A DNA stretch of 64,000 bases, taken from Urechidicola croceus. GTDB taxonomy: Bacteria > Bacteroidota > Bacteroidia > Flavobacteriales > Flavobacteriaceae. The position numbers and the translations under genes are program-made. Numbering within the stretch: position 1 is the stretch's first letter; each line of letters begins with the position of its first letter. Shown piece after piece: positions 42,300-53,700 of the stretch. The notes under the pieces are model-generated. The model made no database searches and was not told the origin of the DNA. It saw nothing but the letters and a program-made list of their open reading frames with translations. The stretch lies in NCBI RefSeq assembly GCF_001761325.1, contig NZ_CP017478.1, forward strand, positions 2,377,501-2,441,500. Reading direction: 5' to 3'.

Positions 42300-45200
42300 A
42301 TGAAAAAGAAATTCCCCACAGGTATAGTCATGGCTATTGCTATGCTATTTATACTTTTCTATTCTTCGAAAAGTAGTGCACAAACAACAATTATTTATGA
42401 TGATTTTGAATCCGGATATGGAAACTGGAATGATGGTGGAGACGACTGTACAAGAACAAATAGTTCTAGTTCACCCTATAATCCATTGTATTCTATTAAT
42501 TTAGATAATAATGATGGTCAAAATTCATCAATGACTACTAATGATTTAGATATTTCTCTATTCGAGCAAGTTGATTTAACTTTTGATTTTCATACAATAG
42601 CGATTAATACCAATGAAGATTTTTGGGTACGTTATTCAAATAATGGAGGAAGCACCTGGACAACAGTTAAAAGGTTTATAAGAAATTCAGGTACGGATAC
42701 TGCTTCAGTAAAATATTTTGATAATGGTTTGGACTATACAGAAACGATAAGTATAGATTCTGGATCTTACACTTTCTCTACAAATTCTCAATTTAGAATT
42801 CAGTGCGATGCTGGAGATGATAATGATGATGTATATATTAATGAAGTAACTGTTACAGGTCACCCACCTGCTCAAAGGGAAATTATTGTAACTAGTGGAT
42901 CAAGTTCTATTAATGATGGAGATATTACAACATCAACATTAAATAACACTAATTTTGGGAGTTACGATGTTAATTCAGGATCTAAACTTAAAACATATAC
43001 AATTACAAATATTGGCGAAACCGACCTTACAATTGGAGCGATTTCAATTACAGGAGACACAGGTGAATTTACAATAGACACATTACCTAGTGATTTATTA
43101 CTGTCTTATAATGAATCAACAACATTTGTTCTTTCGTTTGACCCAACTTCAAGTACTAGTTTTGATGCGATAGTAAGTATAATAAATAATGATTCAGATG
43201 AAAACCCTTTTGATTTTGTAATTACAGGAGAAGGAGCTCAAATTTATCCTGATACAGATGGAGATGGTATTTCGGATAATTTGGATTACGATGATGATAA
43301 TGATGGTTTATTAGATTCTTACGAACAAACAGTTTGTTTAGCATCTTCTGGATCTAATACTGTTGAAACAAATTTTTTAACTGAAACTTTTGAATCTGGA
43401 ACTTTAAGAATTGAAATAAATGGAACACATGAAGGTGTTACTTCTACTTATATTCATGAGGGTGGTCCAGGAGCTTTAAATGATGGAGATTACACGGTTC
43501 ATCATATGATAACCACAGGTGTTAATGGTGAGCCTGTTGGAGAATCAGATGCAATTGCTAATTGGGCATGGTATGCATGGGCACCAATTGAAGATCATAC
43601 AAGTGGAGATACCAATGGTAGAATGGCAATTTTTAATGCAGATAATGACCCGGGAATTTTTTATGAATACCAAATCACAGGAATAATGCCAGGAGTTCCA
43701 ACAACATATAGTTTTTGGGCAATAAATATAGATAATGACGATTCTGTTTTTAATTCTGGTGAACTTGATAATACTGGACACAGAATATTACCTAATATAA
43801 CCGTTAATTTTTTAACAACAGATTTAAGTACGGTTATTTCAACTTTTGATACAGGAGATATTACTCGTTGCGATGGAGATATCTTTATAGAAGCCGACCA
43901 TACCGATACTGATGTAACAAATCATCCTGATTATGGTGTTTATAATCAATGTTTAACTTCAGTTTGGAAAGAATTTACATCAACATTTACATCAACTGAT
44001 AGCGAATTTGTTGTACAGTTTGTCAACAATAAAGAAGGGGGGTTTGGAAATGATCTTGCGATTGATGATATAACGATTTCACAAACTCTTTGTGATTTAG
44101 ATTCTGATGGTGTAGGTGATATCTTAGACTTAGACAATGATGATGATGGAATTCCAAATATAATTGAAGCACGATTTATGGTAAATCCAGATCCAGATGG
44201 TGATGCAACAACTGAAAACGCTTCAGGAGTTATAGTAGATATTAATAATAATGGTGTTCACGATTCGTATGAAGGTTTTACACCAATTGATTCTGATGGA
44301 GATTTAATAGATGATTATTTAGACTTAGATTCCGATAATGATGGAATTTTTGATGCCGTAGAATACGAAACATTTGGTGATATAGATATAGATGGCGATG
44401 GAAATGGAGACGGTATTGATACAGATTCTGGTATACCTAACGACGATCAAGATGGTGACGGTTTATTAGGAAATTCTGATGGAAATGATACTGACGCAGA
44501 TGATGATGATCATGGAAGTGGAAGTTTAGGATATCCAACACCTGTAGATAGCGATGGTGATGGTGCCCCTGACTATATAGATGTATTTAACGATATAACT
44601 GGAGTTTATGATATTGATAGAACAATTTACAGTGAATTAATTGCCAATACCAACGGAATTATTGATGGAACTTCTGATATAGATTCTGATGGAATTTTAG
44701 ATGCATTTGATACCGATAACACATTATATGGTTCTCCTCGTGATTTAGATGCTAGTTATTCACTATTTTTTGATGGGAGAAATGATTATGTAGACGATAC
44801 ATTTTCGTTCAACGGATTGTCAGAAGCAACAATGATGTGTTGGATAAAAGTAGATCCAAATTTTGAAGGAAGAGGAATATTTTTAGGACAAGAAATTTTT
44901 GAATTAGAAATGCAATATTATAGTTACAATCAACTTGCAATTTTAGCTAAAATAAACAATTCAGTATCTTTAAATTATACCCCAAATTCTGGAAGTATTA
45001 TTGACCCTACTTTTGTAAAAGATATGTGGATTCATGTTGGGTTGGTATACGATGGAGGTGACACAAGCCTTAAATTATATATTAATGGAGTTGAAAAAGC
45101 ATCCTCTACAAGTGTTTCAGGAAGTACAATAGTTTCTAGTCCATTTAATTTTACAATAGGTACTGATGCTGATATTTATGGTAGAGAAGCATTGAGCCCA

Positions 45201-47453
45201 GAAGGACGAAAACCTTACTTTCATGGAGAAATTGATGAAGTTCGAGTATTTGATAAAGCATTGACTAAAGATGAATTACAAAAAATGGTTCATCAAGAAT
45301 TGGATGAACTAAATAGTTTTAATCGAGGAAAAATAGTTTCACTTGATATAAGCCCAGGAATTGGTTCAAACCTTAAGAGGTATTTTAAAATGGATGGATA
45401 TAAAAATGATATCCTAGATGATAAAACAACACCTGCAATTGACATTTTAACAGGAGCAAAAATATATAATGTCAAAGACATTAAATTTCAAACAGCACCA
45501 GTACCTTATATAACCATTCAAGATGGAGATTGGACAGATGTTGATACTTGGGAATTTGGAGATGTTTGGGATATTACATTAAAAGATGAATATAATGTAG
45601 GAGATGATTATGGTTGCGCTATTGTTCAAGTTAGAGATAGTCTGGTTACATCATCTTCAAGAAGTTCATTAGGTTTAATAGTCGATTCAGGAGCCAAATT
45701 CCATATACAAAAAGGGAGCGATTTAGGTCAAGGATTATTTAATAATTGGTATTTAAAATTAGACGGAACACTAGATTTAGAAGACGAATCTCAACTAATT
45801 CAAACATCCAAAAGTATTTTTGATGAAACAAGTGTAGGTCAATTAGAGAGAGACCAGCAAGGTACAGCTAATAGTTATGCTTATAATTATTGGAGTTCTC
45901 CAGTTCATACTAGTATAGATATAGATGGAGATCAATCCTATAAAATCACTGATATATTATTTGATGGGACTGATGCTTCATTGCCAATTGCATTAGATTT
46001 CGATCCAGCAACTACTTTATCTGCTGCAGACCCATATTATGCAGATGGAGCAGAATCGACACCGAGAAAGATTGCAACCTACTGGTTTTGGAAGTTTGTA
46101 AATAGTGGAAATGATTATGCTAACTGGAATTGGGTTGGAGGAAATAACACTTTAAAAGCATCAGAAGGATATACTATGAAAGGGGTTTCGGGTGCAAATG
46201 CAATAACATCAGATCAAAACTATGTATTTATTGGAAAACCAAATAATGCACCCGAAGATGAAGGAGGAGAAATAGTACATACAGAATTTATAACAACAAC
46301 TACTCCAGAAGGCTGGACGTATAACTCATTAACAGGAAACCCATTTCCAAGCGCTTTAGATGCTGATCAATTTATTAATGATAATAATTTAAGTACAACT
46401 GGAACAATTTATTTTTGGGAGCATTGGGGTGGAGGAAATCATAATTGGGCCGATTATCAAGCCGGTTATTCAACATATACAATAGCAACTGGAGTTCCAG
46501 CGGTAGCACATACTGATGGTTCAGGACTAGGAGCAGGAACAAAAGCACCTGGCCGTTACATACCAGTAGGACAAGCATTTTATATTATATCTAGTGAGGA
46601 TGGTGGCGAAGTAGTTTTTAATAATAGCCAACGAGTGTTTAAAACAGAATTAGATGACGATTCAAATCCAGATCATTCTATTTTTACCAGAGAGATTAAA
46701 AATGAAAAAGAAACTGAAAAAACCAAGGAATTGACAAGTAGAGATGGTGAAGAAACAGAAAATGAAAAACAAGTGATAAGATTAGGTTTTGACTCACCTA
46801 TGAATTATCACCGTCAAATAGCAGTAGCATTTTTAGAAGGTGCAACGGATAGTATAGATCCAGGCTATGATGGCTTGGCGGGAGATTTTTTAACTAATGA
46901 TGCATTTTTTATTCAAGAAGATAAATATTTTGTCATTCAAGCTTTTGGTGAATTTGATGAAGAAAGAGAGATTCCAATTTCTATATTTATTGATGAAAAC
47001 AATAATGGAGGATTAGAAAGAATGATGGTTGACGGTTTAATGAATGTTCCAGAAACGACTAATATATACATCAAAGACAATACAACAGGAGAAACACATG
47101 ATATAAAGAATGGTGTTTATGAAGTATACCTTGATACTGGTGAGCATAAAGATAGATTTTCATTAGTATTTAAATCTCAAATTTTATCAGTTGAAGAATC
47201 GGGCATTTTAGAGGATTATATGACAATATTTATGAATAATGTTCAAAAGACAATTGACATTGCTAAAACATCAGAAATAGAAATAAAAACAGCAATATTG
47301 TACAATTATTTAGGGCAAGAAATTCAAGTTTGGAATAAAAACTTAAATATAAACCAGATAGCACTACCTTTAAATGAGGTTAGTTCGGGCGCCTATATTT
47401 TAAAATTAACCGCTGATAATAAAACTATTAGTAAGAAATTAATAATTCAATAA
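42300..47453 (+). CDS. Giant T9SS-sorted surface protein 1 (TSP3, LamG)
   Basis: A secreted protein of 1717 residues with a signal peptide ending at SSAQ (about residue 28). Order: a beta-rich domain (about 28-190) containing YDDFESGYGNWNDGGDD; a choice-of-anchor-D Ig-like domain (about 198-310); calcium-binding thrombospondin type 3 stretches (DTDGDGISDNLDYDDDNDG near 318, again near 598-790); and a LamG-like lectin domain from residue ~816 (FFDGRNDYVDD). The conserved tail shared with its two neighbours includes LERDQQGTANS and TGNPFPSALDAD. It ends in a T9SS type A sorting domain of ~75 residues. Export through the type IX system to the cell surface is expected; ligand unknown. Confidence 0.85.
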   Translation: MKKKFPTGIVMAIAMLFILFYSSKSSAQTTIIYDDFESGYGNWNDGGDDCTRTNSSSSPYNPLYSINLDNNDGQNSSMTTNDLDISLFEQVDLTFDFHTIAINTNEDFWVRYSNNGGSTWTTVKRFIRNSGTDTASVKYFDNGLDYTETISIDSGSYTFSTNSQFRIQCDAGDDNDDVYINEVTVTGHPPAQREIIVTSGSSSINDGDITTSTLNNTNFGSYDVNSGSKLKTYTITNIGETDLTIGAISITGDTGEFTIDTLPSDLLLSYNESTTFVLSFDPTSSTSFDAIVSIINNDSDENPFDFVITGEGAQIYPDTDGDGISDNLDYDDDNDGLLDSYEQTVCLASSGSNTVETNFLTETFESGTLRIEINGTHEGVTSTYIHEGGPGALNDGDYTVHHMITTGVNGEPVGESDAIANWAWYAWAPIEDHTSGDTNGRMAIFNADNDPGIFYEYQITGIMPGVPTTYSFWAINIDNDDSVFNSGELDNTGHRILPNITVNFLTTDLSTVISTFDTGDITRCDGDIFIEADHTDTDVTNHPDYGVYNQCLTSVWKEFTSTFTSTDSEFVVQFVNNKEGGFGNDLAIDDITISQTLCDLDSDGVGDILDLDNDDDGIPNIIEARFMVNPDPDGDATTENASGVIVDINNNGVHDSYEGFTPIDSDGDLIDDYLDLDSDNDGIFDAVEYETFGDIDIDGDGNGDGIDTDSGIPNDDQDGDGLLGNSDGNDTDADDDDHGSGSLGYPTPVDSDGDGAPDYIDVFNDITGVYDIDRTIYSELIANTNGIIDGTSDIDSDGILDAFDTDNTLYGSPRDLDASYSLFFDGRNDYVDDTFSFNGLSEATMMCWIKVDPNFEGRGIFLGQEIFELEMQYYSYNQLAILAKINNSVSLNYTPNSGSIIDPTFVKDMWIHVGLVYDGGDTSLKLYINGVEKASSTSVSGSTIVSSPFNFTIGTDADIYGREALSPEGRKPYFHGEIDEVRVFDKALTKDELQKMVHQELDELNSFNRGKIVSLDISPGIGSNLKRYFKMDGYKNDILDDKTTPAIDILTGAKIYNVKDIKFQTAPVPYITIQDGDWTDVDTWEFGDVWDITLKDEYNVGDDYGCAIVQVRDSLVTSSSRSSLGLIVDSGAKFHIQKGSDLGQGLFNNWYLKLDGTLDLEDESQLIQTSKSIFDETSVGQLERDQQGTANSYAYNYWSSPVHTSIDIDGDQSYKITDILFDGTDASLPIALDFDPATTLSAADPYYADGAESTPRKIATYWFWKFVNSGNDYANWNWVGGNNTLKASEGYTMKGVSGANAITSDQNYVFIGKPNNAPEDEGGEIVHTEFITTTTPEGWTYNSLTGNPFPSALDADQFINDNNLSTTGTIYFWEHWGGGNHNWADYQAGYSTYTIATGVPAVAHTDGSGLGAGTKAPGRYIPVGQAFYIISSEDGGEVVFNNSQRVFKTELDDDSNPDHSIFTREIKNEKETEKTKELTSRDGEETENEKQVIRLGFDSPMNYHRQIAVAFLEGATDSIDPGYDGLAGDFLTNDAFFIQEDKYFVIQAFGEFDEEREIPISIFIDENNNGGLERMMVDGLMNVPETTNIYIKDNTTGETHDIKNGVYEVYLDTGEHKDRFSLVFKSQILSVEESGILEDYMTIFMNNVQKTIDIAKTSEIEIKTAILYNYLGQEIQVWNKNLNINQIALPLNEVSSGAYILKLTADNKTISKKLIIQ
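44749..47453 (+). repeat. Shared C-terminal module, copy 1
   Basis: About 900 codons (LamG to sorting domain) homologous to 51485-54134 and 59591-62247. Identity is highest around ADPYYADGAESTPRKIATYW, TYWFWKFVNSGNDYANW, NYVFIGKPNNAPE, YFWEHWGG and PETTNIYIKDN. It is a protein-level duplication, long diverged at the DNA third position. Confidence 0.85.
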
Positions 47454-47494
47454 TCCTATGTAGTCTAAATCATTAAAATAATTGCCAATTTATT

Positions 47495-47524
47495 AAAAAA
47501 CCTCCGCTTTTGGAGGTTTTTTAA
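47495..47524 (+). terminator. Terminator after giant protein 1
   Basis: AAAAAACCTCC (47495-47505) pairs with GGAGGTTTTTT (47512-47522), a perfect 11-bp stem with a 6-base loop. Confidence 0.9.
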
Positions 47525-47768
47525 TATTTATAAGTAAAATAGAGCTGTGAAATTCCATTTATGCTTAAAATCAACCACTTGTTGTTTTTTTTATTACACT
47601 CGTTTTTTTCATCAAATAACATTGAACTAAAAAAGTACTTTTGATCCACCTAAAGGTAAAATTTAAGTTAATATTTTAAATCCCCACATTAAATATTATA
47701 CAATTTTTTGTGACTTTTTAAATATTAAAGTGTCAAAATAAAGGAGTTACTTATAAAAAATTGTATAT
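47525..47768. other. Intergenic region before giant protein 2
   Basis: No gene is visible. TACTTTTG at 47636-47643 matches the -7 box TAnnTTTG exactly, but lies 125 bases before the ATG and has no clear -33 TTG; it is the best promoter candidate. If used, the leader would be about 120 bases long and AT-rich. Confidence 0.4.
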
Positions 47769-50700
47769 ATGACAACAAAATTACATTCTACAGGAATAAA
47801 ATTAGTCTTATTTGTATTTATTACTTTATTTACTATTACAGGCTTTTCGCAAATTGAAATTGCGAGTCAACGTTTTCATAATGGTAGCCAAGACTATCAA
47901 TACACAATTGCCGATAAAGAAGAGGTTTGGGCTCCAATGAGCCAAACTATTAACACACATGTTGGTACAGATGATTGGGATTATACGGCAACAACATCAA
48001 ATGGTATTATTCGAATTGTAAACTCTGAAATTACTGCACCAGCTTCAGACTTATATTGCTTAGAAATCAAAAACTATTGGGATGATAATCCAGAAATTGA
48101 GTTTAGCGAAATAGATATCTCCAATTTTAATAATGTTACTTTTTCAATAGCTTACCAATCAATAGGTGAACCAGACAATAATGAAGATTTAATTTTAGAC
48201 TACATGTATTTTAGCGGAGGTACATGGGTAGCACCAGCCTCAGTTAATTTGGTAGATGCAAGTAATGATTTAGTTACAGATATTGTATTATTTGGAACTT
48301 CGTTATCTAACCCAAATCCGTATGTGGTTTCAATACCAGATTCTGCAACACGATTTAGAGCTACTGTAAGAGCAAGTTTTATTAATGGTACAAACGGTAA
48401 TGATAACTATTATTTAGATGATGTGATTCTTACAGGTGATGCGTTAACCATTCCTCCAGTTGCAAATTGTGCTTCAGATTTTTCAATTGAATTAGATAGT
48501 AATGGTTTAGCCTCGATTACTGCTAGTGATATTGATAATGGATCATCAGTTAGCGTTGGAACAATGACTTTATCAATAGATAAAACAGATTTTACTTGTG
48601 CAGATTTAGGCGAAAATATTATAACATTAACAGTAGATGATGGAATACAATCTACCACATGTACTACAACAGTAACAGTTAATGGTTATACTGGGTCAAT
48701 GGTAACGCCAACAATTCCAGACACGACAACATATTGTTCGTATACTGCTCCAACGCCAGAAGATATCTCTTATCAATGTCATATAATTACACCAACTACA
48801 ACAGATGAAACAGTATTTACAACTCCAGGAAATTATTCAATTACTTGGACTTATTATGATTCAGTAAGTGGCACTTCCGAAACCTCAATTCAAAATGTAA
48901 CCCTAAATAATTTAACCGCACCAACTGGAATTATAGCTTCAAATATTGGTGCAGATTCAGCAACTATTTCTTGGGACGAACAAGTTGGAGTTGAATCGTA
49001 TGAAATTCAATATAAGAAAAATGATTTAACAAACTGGGATTCAGTTACATCTACATTAAATACTGTTGAACTTACTTTATTAGATCAATTGACAGAGTAT
49101 GATGTAAGAGTTGCTGCAATATGCGATGGAACTTCAACTTTTTCAGGAGTTAATAATTTTACTACAGATGGACATGATTATTGTGTTCCAGAAGTTACAA
49201 ACTTTAGCAATAATGATTATATAAGGAGAGTTCGATTTGGAACTTTAACACCAAGAATTGATAATTATAGTACTTACACTAATGGCTATGATGATTATAC
49301 CGAAACAGATATTGCTAATGTTTATAAAAATGAAACATATACAATTACAATAGATGCGTATAGTCGATATAATCAAAATATGGGTTTTGCTGTATGGATT
49401 GATTTTAATGGAGACGGTGATTTTGAAGATGTAGGTGAAGATGTGTGGCGTTATGAAGATTATGATAATGCCACAACAGCAAATACAGTTACTGGAAGTA
49501 TTAGTATCCCTACCTATGCAGTTAATGGGCAAACCGTAATGAGAGTAGCAACAAGAAGATATTGGTATCCAGACGACCCTTGTGATGGTGATTTTGACGG
49601 ACAAAGAGGTGAGTTTGAAGATTATACACTTGATTTACAAATTCGTCCAGATGCGCCACAAGAAATAGATATAACAGGTAATGGTAATATTATTGTTGAT
49701 GATGCAGGTGTTGCAGATATTGAAGAGGGAAATAATACAGATTTTGGACCATACGACGTATATGAAACACCATTAATAAAAACATATAGAATAACTAATA
49801 ACGGTGCAGACCCTTTAACTTTAACAGGATCACCTTTAGTTGAATTTATAAACAATACAGGAGATTTTACAATTATTCAACAACCAAATATTTCTGTTTT
49901 AGCAATTGGAGAATCAACAACATTTAAAGTTGCATTTGACCCAACTACTGAAGGTATTAAAAGTGCAACACTTCAAATTTTAAATGATGATATAGATGGT
50001 TCAGATACAGAAGACAATTATACTTTTTACATTCAAGGAGATGCAGTAAAAACTTTTCCCGATACTGATGGTGATGGTGTTCCTGATAATATTGATGGAG
50101 ATGATGATAACGATGGAATTTTAGATTCAGCTGAAGATACAACCTGTAAAACGTATTCTGTGGCTTCACAAGTTGAATCAATTTTCTTAAATGAAACTTT
50201 CGGTTCAGGTTATGATAGAGTTGAAGTAGATGAATATAATGATACTGCAGTTACAACCTATTGCTATGAAGACGGAACAGGTTCATGTAATAATGGAGAT
50301 GTAAATTTAAACGATGGTTCTTATACAGTATATCACAATTCAACTTCTGATATTGCCAGTTGGTCTGATAGTCATTGGTATCAAGGTTTAGATCATACCG
50401 ATGATGCTATTGATGGAGCAGAACCTGGTAGAATGTTGATAATTAACGCAAGTTACGATCCAGGTATTTTTTATAGCGCTACAATTAATGGAGTTACACC
50501 TGGTGTTGAGGTTACCTATGGTTTTTCAGTTATTAATTTAGATAGAACAGATGCACCTTGTATTGATGGTTGCCCAGGAGGCGCAACTTGGGATGACAAT
50601 CCAAGAAAAAGACCAGAAGTATTAATTGCTGTTTATGATCAAAACGGAAACTCTTTAATTCCAACAACAACTTCTGGTTTAATAGAACCAACAGATGTTT

Positions 50701-53700
50701 CAAATCCTAATGGAGACTGGTATGAAGTTAGTACGACATTTACAACTACATCATCACAATTTACAGTTCAATTAATAAATAGTCAAGATGGTGGAGCAGG
50801 AAATGACCTTGCAATTGATGATATATACGTAAAACAATTACTATGTGATATGGACGGTGATGGAGTAGCAGATACAGTAGATTTAGACAATGATGATGAT
50901 GGAATACCAAATGTTGTTGAATTAAATTTACCAGATAGTGATCAAGATGGAACTTTGTTTGGTGATGGTTGGTTAGATACTAATAACAATGGAGTTCATG
51001 ATTTATATGAAGGAGGAGCCGTTTTATTAGATTCAGACAATGATGGCGTACCAAACTATATCGATTTAGATTCAGACAATGATGGTATTTTTGATACTGT
51101 TGAGTATGACGGAAATGGAGATATTGATATTGATGGTGATGGTTTAGGTGATGGTAATGATGGAGCGTCTGAAACTAATGATGATACTTTAGATGGTGAT
51201 GGTATTTTAGCAATTGTTGATACGAACGACAATGATGTTGATGGCTCAGATCACGGAACAAATGGTTATGAGTTACCTTTAGATTCTGACGGTGATGGCA
51301 TACCAAATTACCTTGACCCATACAACGATATAATTCGTATTTATGATATTGACAATACTATTTATGGAGATATTATTCCAAATTTTAACGGTGTTATTAG
51401 TGGATCAACTGATGCAGATTTAGACGGAATTTTAGACGTTTTTGATACAGATAATACAGTTTTTGGTTCTCCAAGAGATTTAAACGATAGTTATACGTTG
51501 TTTTTTGATGGTAGAAATGATTATGTTGAAGATGCTAATGTTCTTGTTTCTGGCGACGCAACTCTTATGGCATTTATTAGATCGAATGGAGACAATGATA
51601 CTAATACAGACAGAATAATAGTTGGACAAGATAATTTTTATTTAAAAGTAAACGACTCTGACAATACAGTAAGTATTGTGCTAAATGGCTCAACAGTGTT
51701 TACATCTACAACAACAATAGTAGATGGAATATGGACTCATATTGCAGCTTCAACAGATTCAGAAGAAACTATTTTATATATTAACGGTGAGATTGAAGGT
51801 GATAGTGAAACTAGAGGGATAAGTAATGATACTTCAAGATTTACTATAGGAAGACTTGCAGGTAGAGATTCAAATTATTTTAACGGAGAAATTGATGAAG
51901 TAAGACTATTTCAATCAGTATTAACTGAAGAAGAAATTCAAAAAATGGTGTACCAAGAACTTGGTAATGATGACGATTCAAGTTTTAATTTCGGTAAAAC
52001 AGTTCCAGTAGAAATTTCAAGTAACTTAAATGCTACACTGTTGAGATATTTTAAAATGGATGGCTATAAAGGAGATATTTTAGATGATAAAACTACTGGA
52101 GCAATTGATTTTGGAACAGGAGCAAAATTATACAATATTAAAGATATTTATTTCCAAACAGCACCACTTCCATATGAAACTGTAGGAGATTTAAGCGCTG
52201 AAACTGATTGGTACGATACATCAATTTGGAAATATGGTTCGGTTTGGGATATTACTTCAAAAATTGAAGATAATTTAGATACAGAATACAATCATTCAAT
52301 AGTAAAAATAAACGGTACTGATCAAATCAAGTCAGATGTTCATCAAAGTATGTTAGGTCTAATTGTAGAGCCAAATGCTAAATTAACTATGGATGGAGAT
52401 ACAGATGCAGGTACAGGCTCGGGTGTATTTAATACTTGGTATTTAAAATTAGACGGTACTTTAGATTTACAAGGCGAGTCACAATTGATACAAACTTCAA
52501 CAAGTATGTTTGATGATTCAAGTGTTGGTCAAATCGAACGTGATCAACAAGGAACCGCAAATAGTTTTGCATACAATTATTGGAGTTCACCAGTATACAA
52601 TAGTATAGATGATGATGGAGATAAAGCATACAATCTTATGGATGTTCTATTTGATGGTAGTGATGTATCTACACCTATAGCTTTAGATTTTGATCCAGCA
52701 TTAACTTTGTCTGCTGCAGACCCTTATTATGCTGATGGTGCAGAATCTACACCAAGAAAAATAGCAACTTATTGGTTCTGGAAGTTTGTAAACAGTGGAA
52801 ATGACTATGCAAACTGGACTTGGGCTGGAGGAGACAACAAACTGAAAGCATCAGAAGGGTTTAGTATGAAAGGGGTTTCTGGAGCAAATGAAATCACTGC
52901 AGATCAAAATTATGTTTTTATAGGTAAACCAAATAATGCTCCAGAAAATTTAGGTGAAGAAATAATTCACACAACATTTGCTGGAGGAACAACAGATGAA
53001 GGGTGGACGTATAACTCGTTAACGGGTAACCCTTTTCCAAGTGCTTTAGATGCCGACAAATTCATTAATGATAATTTAGCAACAACAACAGGAACAATTT
53101 ATTTTTGGGAGCATTGGGGAGGAAACAATCACAACTGGAGAGATTACCAAGCAGGATATTCAACCTATACAATAGCAACAGGAGTTCCTGCAGTAGCACA
53201 TACTGACGGTTCAGGGATAGGTGCAGGAACCAAAGCACCTGGTAGATATATACCTGTAGGACAAGCATTTTATGTTATCGGAAGTGATGCAGGTGGAGAT
53301 GTAGTCTTTAAAAATAGCCAAAGAGTTTTCAAAGTTGAGTTAAACGACGAAACTAATGATGACCATTCTGTATTTACACGAGGAGTACAAACTGAAAACA
53401 AGTCTGAAGAAAATACAGGAAGACAAGAATCTGGTTCAGGCGAGAAACAAATCATTAGATTGGGGTTTGATTCTCCTTATGGCTATCACCGTCAAATTGC
53501 AGTAGCATTTTTAGATGGAGCAACAGATGCTTTTGACCCAGGATATGATGCAGAGGCTGGAGATTATTTAACAAATGATGCATTTTTTACTCTTGATGAT
53601 AAATATTTAGTTATTCAAGCATTCGTTGAATTTGATGAGGATAGAGAGATTCCTATATCAATTTTTATTGACGAAGAGCACAATGGCGGTTTAGAAAGAA

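Noticed and set aside
43255-44560. DNA-level repeat of GATGATGATAATGATGG type
   Set aside because: It is produced by the Asp-rich calcium-binding TSP3 codons in the giant proteins and does not represent a separate element or CRISPR-like array.
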